Assembly: GCF_006476045.1 (NCBI RefSeq)
Contig: NZ_SRZY01000029.1
Location: 62,001-126,000, forward strand
Source of the DNA: Sphingobacterium lumbrici
GTDB taxonomy: Bacteria > Bacteroidota > Bacteroidia > Sphingobacteriales > Sphingobacteriaceae
Length of the DNA stretch: 64,000 bases
Reading direction: 5' to 3'
Position 1 is the first letter of the stretch. Each line of letters opens with the position of its first letter. The position numbers and the translations under genes are program-made. Shown piece by piece: positions 8,967 to 17,400 of the stretch. Under the pieces are notes generated by a model. That model saw only the letters and a program-made list of their open reading frames with translations, was not told the origin of the DNA and did no database searches.

Positions 8967-9710
8967 ATGAAATTACTTGAGGGAAAAACAGCTTTGATAA
9001 CAGGAGCTTCAAAAGGTATAGGTCGTAAAATTGCAGAAGTATTTGCCCAACACGGGGCTAATGTAGCTTTTACCTATTTATCTTCAGTAGAAAAAGGACA
9101 AGCATTAGAACAAGAATTACAAGTTTTTGGAACACAAGTTAAAGGTTATCGCTCAGATGCTTCAAAATTTGACGAAGCAGAGAAGTTAATAGACAGTATA
9201 GTAGCCGACTTCGGCACCGTTGATATCGTTGTAAATAATGCAGGTATTACAAAAGATGGCTTATTAATGCGCATGACCGAAGAAAACTGGGATGATGTCA
9301 TTAATATCAATTTGAAGTCTATTTTCAATGTATCGAAAGCAGTTTCCAAAGTAATGATGAAAAACCGCAAAGGAAGCATTATCAATATGAGTTCGGTAGT
9401 AGGGGTACAAGGTAACGCAGGGCAGGCAAATTACGCTGCTTCTAAAGCAGGTATCATTGGTTTCTCAAAATCCCTCGCTAAAGAACTCGGCTCCCGTAAT
9501 ATCCGTACCAACGTAGTTGCTCCGGGATTCATCCGTACCGAGATGACAGAAGTATTGGATCCCAAAGTCGTTGCAGGATGGGAAGCTAATATTCCATTAA
9601 AACGTGCCGGAGAAGCAGAAGATGTGGCCAACGCCTGTCTGTTCTTAGCTTCAGACCTTTCCGGATATATCAATGGTCAGGTATTACCGGTCTGTGGCGG
9701 TATGTTATAA
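8967..9710 (+). CDS. fabG: 3-oxoacyl-[acyl-carrier-protein] reductase
   Basis: A 247-residue short-chain dehydrogenase with the cofactor motif TGASKGIG, the NNAG motif, and the catalytic Ser, Tyr and Lys in NMSSVVG and YAASK. Length and the closing region (SGYINGQVLPVCGGM) are typical of FabG, which reduces 3-oxoacyl-ACP with NADPH in fatty-acid elongation. The ATG at 8967 is chosen because earlier in-frame starts at 8931 and 8940 fall on or next to the promoter and would add an asparagine-rich leader. A 20-bp hairpin follows the stop. Confidence 0.93.
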   Translation: MKLLEGKTALITGASKGIGRKIAEVFAQHGANVAFTYLSSVEKGQALEQELQVFGTQVKGYRSDASKFDEAEKLIDSIVADFGTVDIVVNNAGITKDGLLMRMTEENWDDVININLKSIFNVSKAVSKVMMKNRKGSIINMSSVVGVQGNAGQANYAASKAGIIGFSKSLAKELGSRNIRTNVVAPGFIRTEMTEVLDPKVVAGWEANIPLKRAGEAEDVANACLFLASDLSGYINGQVLPVCGGML

Positions 9711-9714
9711 GAAA

Positions 9715-9757
9715 TACAGGATAAGTTACCTGCCAGTGGCAGGTAACTTATCCTGTA
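9715..9757 (+). terminator. 20-bp perfect hairpin between fabG and LuxE-like gene
   Basis: Arms 9715-9734 and 9738-9757 pair perfectly around a 3-nt AGT loop, with ACCTGCC/GGCAGGT at the apex. There is no long T run, so it may act as an mRNA 3' stabiliser or a REP-like element as well as a terminator. Confidence 0.6.
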
Positions 9758-9775
9758 ATATCGCATGTTTGTAAA

Positions 9776-10750
9776 ATGGTAGCACATCTTTTTGATATTT
9801 CAGATGATCGTCAATTTAATGCAGTAGCATTGGATACATTCCGCTATCAATATGAACATACTTCAGTCTATCACCAATATGTTACCCATCTTGGTGTTCA
9901 AACAGACCGGATCGACCATTATACAAAAATTCCGTTTCTGCCAATCCAGTTTTTCAAAACGCAGTCGATTATCGTCAAAGACAAAACTCCGGAGATTACT
10001 TTTACCAGTTCGGGTACCACAGGTATGGTCTCAAGCCAACATCCCGTAGCCGATATACGGATCTATGAAAAGAGTTTTCGCAGCGCTTTTGAACTGTTCT
10101 ATGGAGATGTGAAGAATACTGCTATACTCGCCCTCCTTCCGTCCTATCTGGAACGGGCAGGATCGAGCCTTATTTATATGGTAGACGATTTAATAAAATC
10201 TTCCCATCAGGAGGAAAGTAATTATTTTCTTTATAATCACGAAGACCTATATCAGGTATTACAAAAATTGCACGTCAAAGGCACAAAAACCATTCTCATA
10301 GGTGTCACGTATGCTTTATTAGATTTTATTGAAAAATACACGATCGACTTTCCTGATCTCATCGTAATGGAAACAGGGGGCATGAAAGGCCAACGCAAAG
10401 AAATAGTTCGCCATGAGCTGCACAAAATATTGTGCAAGGGCTTTGGTACTTCCACGATCCATTCCGAATACGGTATGACAGAGTTGCTATCGCAAGGGTA
10501 TTCGTACGGACACGGCCTTTTTAAAACACCTCCGTGGCTGAAAATACTGATTCGGGATACCAACGACCCGTTGACATTGCTAGACAGCACAAAAACAGGA
10601 GCTATAAACGTCATTGATCTTGCAAATTATTACTCTTGCTCATTTCTTGCCACTCAAGATTTGGGTAGATATCACGAAAATGGTGATTTCGAGATCCTCG
10701 GTCGCTTTGACAATGCAGACATCCGGGGCTGCAACCTACTGGTTCAATAA
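9776..10750 (+). CDS. LuxE-like acyl-protein synthetase/acyltransferase
   Basis: A 324-residue protein of the LuxE (acyl-protein synthetase) family within the adenylate-forming superfamily. It has a Ser/Thr/Gly-rich loop (TFTSSGTTG, about residues 80-88) like the AMP-binding P-loop, plus EYGMTELLSQGYS, which resembles the A5 motif of acyl-activating enzymes. In bioluminescence LuxE activates fatty acids for reduction, but no luxA-D genes are nearby. In Bacteroidetes such genes stand alone and the acyl substrate is unknown. It follows fabG after 65 bp containing a hairpin, so the two may be separately terminated. Confidence 0.75.
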   Translation: MVAHLFDISDDRQFNAVALDTFRYQYEHTSVYHQYVTHLGVQTDRIDHYTKIPFLPIQFFKTQSIIVKDKTPEITFTSSGTTGMVSSQHPVADIRIYEKSFRSAFELFYGDVKNTAILALLPSYLERAGSSLIYMVDDLIKSSHQEESNYFLYNHEDLYQVLQKLHVKGTKTILIGVTYALLDFIEKYTIDFPDLIVMETGGMKGQRKEIVRHELHKILCKGFGTSTIHSEYGMTELLSQGYSYGHGLFKTPPWLKILIRDTNDPLTLLDSTKTGAINVIDLANYYSCSFLATQDLGRYHENGDFEILGRFDNADIRGCNLLVQ

Positions 10751-10804
10751 GTTTTTCTTGATACCTTAGTATTACTGATACGCTTCAAAAACATTTTAAT
10801 TTCG

Positions 10805-10812
10805 TATTTTTG
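10805..10812 (+). promoter_or_regulatory. Candidate -7 box for PhnA-like gene
   Basis: TATTTTTG matches TAnnTTTG exactly, 16 bp before the ATG at 10829. Confidence 0.5.
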
Positions 10813-10828
10813 CACAAAATCAAATTAG

Positions 10829-11407
10829 ATGAATCTAGAGCAACAACTTATAGCACGCAGTGGAGGAACATGTGAATTATGTACAGACACGAAAAACCTT
10901 GCCGTATACGAAGTACCTCCTACTTCGGTAGCAAATAGCGACAACAGTATTTTAGTATGTCAGACTTGTCTGGCACAAATTGAAAAAAAAGAACAATTAA
11001 ATCCAGAACATTGGAAAGTACTGTCGGACAGCATGTGGTCTGAATACCCTGCTGTACAGGTCGTAGCCTGGCGGATATTAAGCCGATTGAGAAATGAAAG
11101 CTGGGCTTCGGATAATCTGGAAATTCTCTATCTGGATGACGAAAATCTGGAATGGGCGAAGAAAACAGGTGACCACGAACAGGACGGTATTGTAGAATTT
11201 CACCAAGATTCCAATGGTACACGATTATATGAGGGCGATACCGTAGTTCTTACCAAAACCTTAGATGTTAAGGGCTCTTCTTTAAGCGCCAAACTAGGCA
11301 CAGTAGTAAAGAATATAAAATTAGTAGCCGATAACACCGAACAAATAGAAGGAAAAGTAGAAGGACAGACGATTGTAATTCTAACTAAATATCTACGTAA
11401 AGGATAA
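10829..11407 (+). CDS. PhnA-family zinc-ribbon protein
   Basis: A 192-residue protein with two CxxC pairs near the N terminus (CELC and CQTC), forming a zinc ribbon, and a C-terminal PhnA-type beta domain (YEGDTVVLTKTLDVKG). The family was named from the phosphonate locus but is not needed for phosphonate use, and no phn genes are present here, so its function is unknown. It is preceded by a good -7 box and followed by a perfect palindromic terminator. Confidence 0.8.
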   Translation: MNLEQQLIARSGGTCELCTDTKNLAVYEVPPTSVANSDNSILVCQTCLAQIEKKEQLNPEHWKVLSDSMWSEYPAVQVVAWRILSRLRNESWASDNLEILYLDDENLEWAKKTGDHEQDGIVEFHQDSNGTRLYEGDTVVLTKTLDVKGSSLSAKLGTVVKNIKLVADNTEQIEGKVEGQTIVILTKYLRKG

Positions 11408-11411
11408 TAAC

Positions 11412-11447
11412 AAAATAAGGTCTGCTAAATTTAGCAGACCTTATTTT
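11412..11447. terminator. 36-bp perfect palindrome, bidirectional terminator
   Basis: Bases 11412-11429 are exactly complementary to 11430-11447, giving A-rich and T-rich outer ends around AAGGTCTGCTAAA. It separates two convergent genes and can terminate both. Confidence 0.8.
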
Positions 11448-11451
11448 TAAT

Positions 11452-12411
11452 TTAATATCTTTTTGGATAATCTTCCATAAAATCAAATTGATAATCTTCG
11501 CGTCTCAGACTGTCAATAAGCTCTGTCAATAGCATCTGTCCTTTTTTATTCTGAAACATATCATCGTGCATCAGTAAAACCACGTTATTAGGTGTAAGGG
11601 AGCTCTTATTGTTCATGAAGTTCCGGATCCGATGACATATCTCTCCTACAGACTGTATCGGTTTGCCGGTCGAGCCATGGATTCTCCATTCTACATCCCA
11701 CCCATAGATCTTATACCCGTTGGTATACAGTAAATCTGCTGTACTCGATCCACTTTGCAGATCGATCTTACGCACATCATCATATATCCAAATATTTCGA
11801 CCGGGTAAACGAATAATCTTATGTGTTAAAGCCAAATCAGCCTCATTCTTTTCGAAATCAGCAAATGCCGTGTTCGGATTGCTATAAAACGCGTTGAATT
11901 TGTTCATTCCATGTGTATAGGAATGGTTATAACAGCCTACCAATGGGTTTGACCTGTATTTTTCAAGATCTCGCTTCAGACGCTTACTCATATTAGCATG
12001 TCGTCCGACCAAAAAAGCATTTATTTTTATATCCTTTGCCGTAGCAATAGAATCAATCGCTGCACTACCGATCAAAGGACCATCATCGAATGTCAGGTAG
12101 ACATGCTTCGGTTTGTTATCAAATTCCCTTCGCAAAGAATCTTTTAAGCGTCTTTTCTGTACCTTAATATCGACAGGATTGATACTATCCAGATGGAATG
12201 TAATTAGATTCCTTTGTAAAGAATCCCATTTCGTAATCAGTAATGGGCTTTTCTTTGGCTCCGGCCGTACCACCATCGAATCAACATCAGCCGTATCGGC
12301 CGCTGCAATATAATCCAAGGTAGTGCTGGAGCTGTACTGGCATGACGTAAATTCCAATAAAGTAAGAATTGATAATATGAACAGCATGTTCCCTCTCCCG
12401 ATCTTTGCCAT
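11452..12411 (-). CDS. Polysaccharide deacetylase (NodB-like) lipoprotein
   Basis: About 319 residues with a lipoprotein signal ending in LLEFTSC, a linker, then a NodB homology domain: LTFDDGP supplies the catalytic/metal aspartates and HSYTHG the metal histidines. NodB-family enzymes remove acetyl groups from N-acetylglucosamine-containing polymers; the substrate here could be peptidoglycan or an exopolysaccharide. Start choice is uncertain: 12411 gives a Lys/Arg n-region before the hydrophobic core, while 12387 follows a GGGAGAGGG stretch; 12438 is also possible. Two TAnnTTTG-like boxes lie at 12421-12428 and 12449-12456 (minus). Confidence 0.78.
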   Translation of the reverse strand: MAKIGRGNMLFILSILTLLEFTSCQYSSSTTLDYIAAADTADVDSMVVRPEPKKSPLLITKWDSLQRNLITFHLDSINPVDIKVQKRRLKDSLRREFDNKPKHVYLTFDDGPLIGSAAIDSIATAKDIKINAFLVGRHANMSKRLKRDLEKYRSNPLVGCYNHSYTHGMNKFNAFYSNPNTAFADFEKNEADLALTHKIIRLPGRNIWIYDDVRKIDLQSGSSTADLLYTNGYKIYGWDVEWRIHGSTGKPIQSVGEICHRIRNFMNNKSSLTPNNVVLLMHDDMFQNKKGQMLLTELIDSLRREDYQFDFMEDYPKRY

Positions 12412-12438
12412 TTTATACCACAAAATTAAAGTGTGCAT

Positions 12439-12779
12439 TATTTAACCACAAAAATAGCTTTTTTCCCAGGACAAAACCAATCTCAATTAAAGTATTTTCC
12501 ATAATTACCTTAAACATTAGAAAATTTTTATTGCAAAACGCACAAACATTTTCATTACGGCGAATTACGATTCGCACCTACCTATTTCATCCGTTGAAAA
12601 ATGAGCTGATCCATTCCAGACCAAACTATATACATGATTAATATATACCAATCTTATAGATTTTATTACATTTAATAAATTAAACACCTTATCTTAGCTC
12701 CATACAACTATATTGTTAAAAAAAACATCCATGACAGATTGCCCGTCTCCGATAGCGATGGGTACTTTTACAAAAGTAT
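12439..12779. other. Intergenic region between divergent deacetylase and metN
   Basis: AT-rich, 341 bp. It holds a minus-strand -7 box (12449-12456), a possible plus-strand -7 box TATCTTAG at 12690-12697, and two hairpins directly before metN. I see no convincing gene here. Confidence 0.5.
12741..12778 (+). promoter_or_regulatory. Tandem hairpins abutting the metN start
   Basis: Hairpin 1 pairs GCCCGTC (12741-12747) with GATGGGT (12757-12763), including G-T pairs. Hairpin 2 pairs TACTTTT (12763-12769) with AAAAGTA (12772-12778), two bases before the ATG. They share base 12763, so they may be alternatives, and the second could mask the start. No SAM-I or SAM-II consensus is present. Confidence 0.35.
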
Positions 12780-13526
12780 ATGATTAATTTAGACAAGATA
12801 AGTAAGGTATTTCACAAAAAAAATGGTCGGGTAGACGCATTAAAAGAGATTACACTACATATCGATAAAGGAGATATCTTCGGCATCATAGGTTCATCCG
12901 GAGCGGGAAAAAGTACCCTGATTCGCACGGTTAACCTACTTGAAAGACCAACCTCAGGACATATTTTCTGGGATAAGGTTGATTTGGCTAAGCTGGGAGA
13001 CAAGGCGCTTATTCAAGTCCGCCGTAAAATTGGGATGATATTCCAACAATTCAACCTCCTCTCCTCTCGTACCGTATACGACAATATTGCGTTCCCACTC
13101 GAACTCGTCGGTGCGGATACCGAGGTGATCCGGAATAAGGTGGAGCGGTTGCTCGCACTGGTAGATCTGCTCGATAAAAAAGATGAATATCCCGCGAATT
13201 TATCCGGCGGACAAAAACAACGGGTCGCCATTGGAAGAGCCTTGGCATCAGATCCGGAAATATTGCTTTGCGATGAAGCAACCAGCGCACTCGACCCCCA
13301 TACCACGCGGTCCATACTCGCTCTTTTACGAAAAATAAACCGCGAACTGGGCATTACCATCATCCTGATCACACACGAAATGGAGGTTGTACGCGCGATA
13401 TGCAACCGGGTAGCCGTCATTGCTCAGGGGGAGATCATTGAACAGAATGATGTGGAATCCCTGTTTTTAAATCCACAAACACAGGTTACCAAAGATCTAC
13501 TCAACCCATCCTTACGAATCGATTAA
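12780..13526 (+). CDS. metN: Methionine ABC transporter ATP-binding protein, lacking NIL domain
   Basis: A 248-residue ABC ATPase with Walker A (GSSGAGKST), signature (LSGGQKQR), Walker B ([14 protein letters not shown]) and the H-loop. It is the first gene of metN-metI-metQ, and the downstream permease and lipoprotein define it as methionine uptake. Escherichia coli MetN is about 343 residues because of a C-terminal ACT-like NIL domain that binds methionine and inhibits transport; that domain is absent here, as the protein ends soon after the ATPase core. Confidence 0.92.
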   Translation: MINLDKISKVFHKKNGRVDALKEITLHIDKGDIFGIIGSSGAGKSTLIRTVNLLERPTSGHIFWDKVDLAKLGDKALIQVRRKIGMIFQQFNLLSSRTVYDNIAFPLELVGADTEVIRNKVERLLALVDLLDKKDEYPANLSGGQKQRVAIGRALASDPEILLCDEATSALDPHTTRSILALLRKINRELGITIILITHEMEVVRAICNRVAVIAQGEIIEQNDVESLFLNPQTQVTKDLLNPSLRID

Positions 13527-13547
13527 CTTAAACAACTGCTATACATT

Positions 13548-14204
13548 ATGTCTGAAGGAATATTTTGGTTACTATTAAAGGGCACTTGGGAAACTATTTT
13601 TATGACCTTTACATCTGGATTTTTCAGTTTTTGTATCGGTTTGCCCTTAGGCATCTTTCTATTTGTTACCCGCCCTGGTCAATTAATGGAAAATCGTTCG
13701 CTATACCGCACGACAGCCTTCTTTGTGAATGTGTTCCGTTCGATTCCATTTATCATTCTTATCGTCTGGATGATTCCTTTTACCCGTATGCTGGTAGGAA
13801 CCTCCATCGGTATGCAGGCCGCTATCGTACCACTCAGCATTGGTGCAGCGCCGTTTGTCGCCCGCCTTGTTGAAAATTGCCTGTTGGAGATACCTCATGG
13901 TCTTATCGAGGCTGCCCGTGCCATGGGCGCTACTCCCATGCAGGTGGTGCGTAAGGTACTTATTCCCGAAGCATTACCCGCGTTGATCAACAGTGCCTCA
14001 GTCACCCTGATTACACTGGTAGGTTACTCCGCTATGGGGGGTGCAGTAGGTGCAGGCGGCCTCGGCCATATTGGTTATCAATATGGATACGTCGGATATG
14101 ATACACTGATAATGAACATGGTGCTGGTGCTGCTCGTAGGCATTGTCTTCCTTATCCAGTTCACGGGCGACAGGTTGTCCAAACGCGTAGATCATCGCAA
14201 ATAA
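13548..14204 (+). CDS. metI: Methionine ABC transporter permease
   Basis: A 218-residue inner-membrane protein with about five hydrophobic segments and the ABC permease EAA loop (EAARAMGATPMQVVRKVLIP). Length equals typical MetI. It lies 21 bp after metN and 29 bp before metQ, forming one transcription unit. It should form the homodimeric methionine channel with MetN. Confidence 0.94.
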   Translation: MSEGIFWLLLKGTWETIFMTFTSGFFSFCIGLPLGIFLFVTRPGQLMENRSLYRTTAFFVNVFRSIPFIILIVWMIPFTRMLVGTSIGMQAAIVPLSIGAAPFVARLVENCLLEIPHGLIEAARAMGATPMQVVRKVLIPEALPALINSASVTLITLVGYSAMGGAVGAGGLGHIGYQYGYVGYDTLIMNMVLVLLVGIVFLIQFTGDRLSKRVDHRK

Positions 14205-14233
14205 TTAATACATGATACAGTTAAAAATATAAT

Positions 14234-15040
14234 ATGAATACAGCTATCAAATCAATAATAGGCCTGGCGATCACTGCCATTGCCCTATCCTGCTCTTCCA
14301 ATTCCAATAACAAGAATGTGCTGAAAGTCGGCGTACAAGCCGGACCAGAGTATGTATTAGCCGAAACAGCAAAGAAAGTCGCCAAAGAAAAATACAACCT
14401 GGATGTCGAACTCGTCACATTCAATGATTATGTCATGCCAAATGAAGCCTTGCGTCAAAAGGATATCGATGCCAATGTATTTCAGAACAGGCCTTACCTC
14501 GATGTACAAGCCAAAAACAGAGGGTATGACTTTGAAGTATTGGGCAATACCTTTGTCTATCCTATGGCAGGGTACTCCAAAAAAATAACATCCATTGAGC
14601 AGCTTAAAAACGAAGATACGATTGTCATACCCAATGACCCCACCAACCTGGGAAGAGCCTTGTTATTACTACAGGAAGTTGGTCTGATCAAGTTAAGGGA
14701 CGGCAGCAATTTACTTCCCACGCTGCAGGACATTACGGAAAACAAGAAAAACCTGCGGATCCTGGAACTCGAAGCCCCCCAACTGCCACGTACATTGGAC
14801 GATGATAAAGTAGCGGTAGCAGTCATCAATAACAATTTTGCGGCAAGCCACCAGCTCACGGCCAAAAAAGACGGCATATTTGTAGAGAGTGAAAAATCAC
14901 CGTACGTAAATATCATCGTAAGCCGCAAAGACAATAAAGATGACATAAAGCTTGCCAATTTTGTAAAATCATATCAATCCGATGAAGTAGAACAAGCAGC
15001 AGAAGAAGCCTTTAAAGGAGGCGCTATCAAAGGTTGGTAA
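14234..15040 (+). CDS. metQ: Methionine-binding lipoprotein
   Basis: A 268-residue lipoprotein: signal peptide with lipobox IALSC, then the NlpA/MetQ domain (LKVGVQAGPE, TIVIPNDPTNLGRALLLLQ). In diderms such lipoproteins are anchored to the inner membrane and pass D- or L-methionine to MetNI. The ordering metN-metI-metQ supports methionine as substrate. A small lipoprotein gene follows 42 bp downstream. Confidence 0.93.
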   Translation: MNTAIKSIIGLAITAIALSCSSNSNNKNVLKVGVQAGPEYVLAETAKKVAKEKYNLDVELVTFNDYVMPNEALRQKDIDANVFQNRPYLDVQAKNRGYDFEVLGNTFVYPMAGYSKKITSIEQLKNEDTIVIPNDPTNLGRALLLLQEVGLIKLRDGSNLLPTLQDITENKKNLRILELEAPQLPRTLDDDKVAVAVINNNFAASHQLTAKKDGIFVESEKSPYVNIIVSRKDNKDDIKLANFVKSYQSDEVEQAAEEAFKGGAIKGW

Positions 15041-15082
15041 AAATAGATAATATTACATATCTTTAGCTATCAAGATTAATTT

Positions 15083-15235
15083 ATGAACTTACTTAAAATA
15101 GGACTTGTAGTGGTACTTTTCGGTGGATTAACGTCCTGTGCGGAATTCATCGAATACCCATTGGAAGAAGAACAGGTTGACGGGGTAATACCTGAAATGG
15201 GATACGTCCTGGACAAAATTGTCAACTGCGAGTAA
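15083..15235 (+). CDS. Small lipoprotein of unknown function downstream of metQ
   Basis: A 50-codon ORF with an n-region Lys, a hydrophobic core and a clear lipobox (GGLTSC). Cleavage would leave a mature peptide of about 33 residues that is acidic (EFIEYPLEEEQVDG) and ends in NCE. It lies 42 bp after metQ in the same direction and could share its transcript. No family was recognised. A role beside the transporter is only a guess. Confidence 0.6.
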   Translation: MNLLKIGLVVVLFGGLTSCAEFIEYPLEEEQVDGVIPEMGYVLDKIVNCE

Positions 15236-15322
15236 ACAGATTTGTCACGACAGGTTTAAATCCGTATTGGTTAAACGGCAGCTCCCCTTGCAGATATTTT
15301 GAGCGTAAAATGGAAAAAATGT

Positions 15323-15910
15323 TTACTGATTCTGGAGTGAAAGCATGAAAGTTGCCTGAAACTCGTCTTTTACTTTAATGAGCCCACCAATCTTCTTCGG
15401 TGGTGAAAGGTTAAAATCTGCAAAAGTGAAGCATTTGCTCCCTTTCATTTGATAGATATTTCCTTTTTTGATGAATGAAAGGGGAATTTTAAACTCTTTA
15501 GTGGTACCCGCCAATTCAATAATAATGGTTCCGGTTACGGTATCTTCTCCTTCTGTAAAAGGAATCTGATCCAATGATTTGAACGAGATCGTCATGTAAG
15601 GATAATTCTCGGCTTTCAGTGTTTTTCTCAAATCTTTATTCAGGATATTATTCTCACAGTCGAACTCGTCTACCTTTACACGAATAGCTCCATCAAGATT
15701 AACTTTATAATCGGAGGTAATGACAGCCTTTAATGGCTTGGTCTCGGTCGGTTTCATGACTTTACATCCAAATTTATTAACATTCGAACTGCCATTAATA
15801 ATGATATAACTGTTGCGCATTACCTTAAAAGTATACTCTTTTTTTGTGGTAGGAAATTCTGCAAAAGAGCTACTGAGAATAAAAACAACCAAGAGTATTA
15901 AATTTTTCAT
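15323..15910 (-). CDS. YceI-family secreted protein
   Basis: A 195-residue protein with an N-terminal signal peptide and a YceI-like lipocalin fold: a chain of beta strands with SNVNKFGCKV and the closing motif KVKDEFQATFMLSLQ. YceI proteins bind polyprenoid or amphiphilic ligands in the periplasm. It is the last gene of a minus-strand group (YceI - barrel - YceI), 74 bp after the barrel gene. It is more divergent than the YceI at 17401-18003 and contains two cysteines in the mature part. Confidence 0.75.
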   Translation of the reverse strand: MKNLILLVVFILSSSFAEFPTTKKEYTFKVMRNSYIIINGSSNVNKFGCKVMKPTETKPLKAVITSDYKVNLDGAIRVKVDEFDCENNILNKDLRKTLKAENYPYMTISFKSLDQIPFTEGEDTVTGTIIIELAGTTKEFKIPLSFIKKGNIYQMKGSKCFTFADFNLSPPKKIGGLIKVKDEFQATFMLSLQNQ

Positions 15911-15984
15911 CGTAACAACAAGTAATCGTTATATTAATTAGTGGCATATCCTTATGAGATACGCCACTATGATAGTGTATTTTT

Positions 15985-17373
15985 TTAGAATGATATAGCA
16001 GCTTCTAATACGATCCCATTGAATTTGCCATTGTGGCGATAGTCTGTATTGTTGAAATCATTGTATTTCTGATTAACATACTCGCCTTTTACCATGATAT
16101 TCTTTGTCATAAACCAACCCGCTCCCACGGCAAGGCGATCGATATTCACCTTTTCATCATGGTTATACAACTCGGATTGTACCTTATTATATCTTAATCC
16201 GGCGAAAAAGTTCTCGTAGCTTCCAAAACGATAAACCCCTTCTATGGCAAACTGATTAGCTGTGCGTGCTTCCACCTCGCCATCGGTTAATCCTTCATTT
16301 TTTGCATAACCTTTGGCAATTTCGTACGTTCCGAAAAGTTCAAATCCCTCAATTTTTGCAAATGCATTAATCATTACAGCATCGAGTTTACCGTTTAAAT
16401 TAGGATTAAACCGTCCTGACGAATACATTGCGGTACCTGCTTTAGCAACACCGGCCGCTGTATAATATTGCTCCATGACATTTTGATAGTTTGACCCTGT
16501 GCGATCGCCTGCATAAAGGGTTAAACCTGTCCCGTTTGTTCCGGAATTGTGGTACAAGCTGCCTGATAAACGCACACGTGTAATATCATTTATTTGCTTG
16601 TCGAAACCTCCTTTAAAATAAATGGAAGGATTGCGTTTATCGGTTTCATCTGTATTGGTCGCCAGGGAATCTACACTACCTTTGATCATACCATTGGACA
16701 AACCTACCATACCAAATAAACCATTGTGCTGTAAATAGACCTCAGCAGCCATCTCGGTTGCGAACGCATCCATGATATTACCTTCCATAAAGGGGGAATA
16801 GGATGTATGTCCGCCATCAGGTCTGCGGAAGTGCACGTCACCATAGTTGATTTCCATGTGCCCTACCTTGATGGTGGTATACCGCATCAGATTATCCAAT
16901 AAATCACTTTCTATAAAAGGAATCTTATCAACTTGAAGGTATCCTCCTTTTACATAGAATTCGTTGTGATGACGTGACGACAAATAGTTTGTAAGGTTCA
17001 TTCGGATACCATCTGCCAGTTGTACATCGATATATAAATTAGCCTGAGAGGTCATGAAGCCCGGTTTTAGTGGAGCTAATGCATTTACCGCTGCAGGACC
17101 GCTATTCAAGGCTCCCGGATTCTCATTTTTTAAGGATTGGAACTGCATGGTAAAACCTGCACCCAAATTAAGTTTTCTACCGGTGTAGGGCTTATCGTAA
17201 TCATCCTTTGTCGTTTCAAATACATGGATACCTTTTTTGTCGTATGACCTGAAAAATGCAGGTTCTCCAAAGGTCATGAATTTATCAACTTCTTTCTCCT
17301 CTTGTGCCAGACCCGCAAGCGGATTTAGTAACATTGAAAGGACGCATAGTGATAGTAAATTTGTAAATTTCAT
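15985..17373 (-). CDS. Outer-membrane beta-barrel (porin-like) protein between two YceI genes
   Basis: About 462 residues with a signal peptide ending near GLAQ and alternating polar/hydrophobic strands rich in Tyr, Phe and Gly through to the C-terminal phenylalanine, as in outer-membrane barrels. The start at 17373 (MKFTNLL) gives a clean signal peptide; 17397 would add eight residues. No defined porin family was recognised. Position between two YceI genes suggests it moves or receives the same hydrophobic ligand. It begins 28 bp after the upstream YceI stop. Confidence 0.7.
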   Translation of the reverse strand: MKFTNLLSLCVLSMLLNPLAGLAQEEKEVDKFMTFGEPAFFRSYDKKGIHVFETTKDDYDKPYTGRKLNLGAGFTMQFQSLKNENPGALNSGPAAVNALAPLKPGFMTSQANLYIDVQLADGIRMNLTNYLSSRHHNEFYVKGGYLQVDKIPFIESDLLDNLMRYTTIKVGHMEINYGDVHFRRPDGGHTSYSPFMEGNIMDAFATEMAAEVYLQHNGLFGMVGLSNGMIKGSVDSLATNTDETDKRNPSIYFKGGFDKQINDITRVRLSGSLYHNSGTNGTGLTLYAGDRTGSNYQNVMEQYYTAAGVAKAGTAMYSSGRFNPNLNGKLDAVMINAFAKIEGFELFGTYEIAKGYAKNEGLTDGEVEARTANQFAIEGVYRFGSYENFFAGLRYNKVQSELYNHDEKVNIDRLAVGAGWFMTKNIMVKGEYVNQKYNDFNNTDYRHNGKFNGIVLEAAISF

Positions 17374-17400
17374 AATAGTATATTTTATCGTTAACAAGAT

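Noticed and set aside
12405-12641. Plus-strand 78-codon ORF upstream of metN
   Set aside because: It covers the divergent promoters and the start of the deacetylase gene and has an implausible composition.
12741-12778. SAM riboswitch before metN
   Set aside because: The hairpins do not contain SAM-I, SAM-II or SAM-IV conserved blocks.
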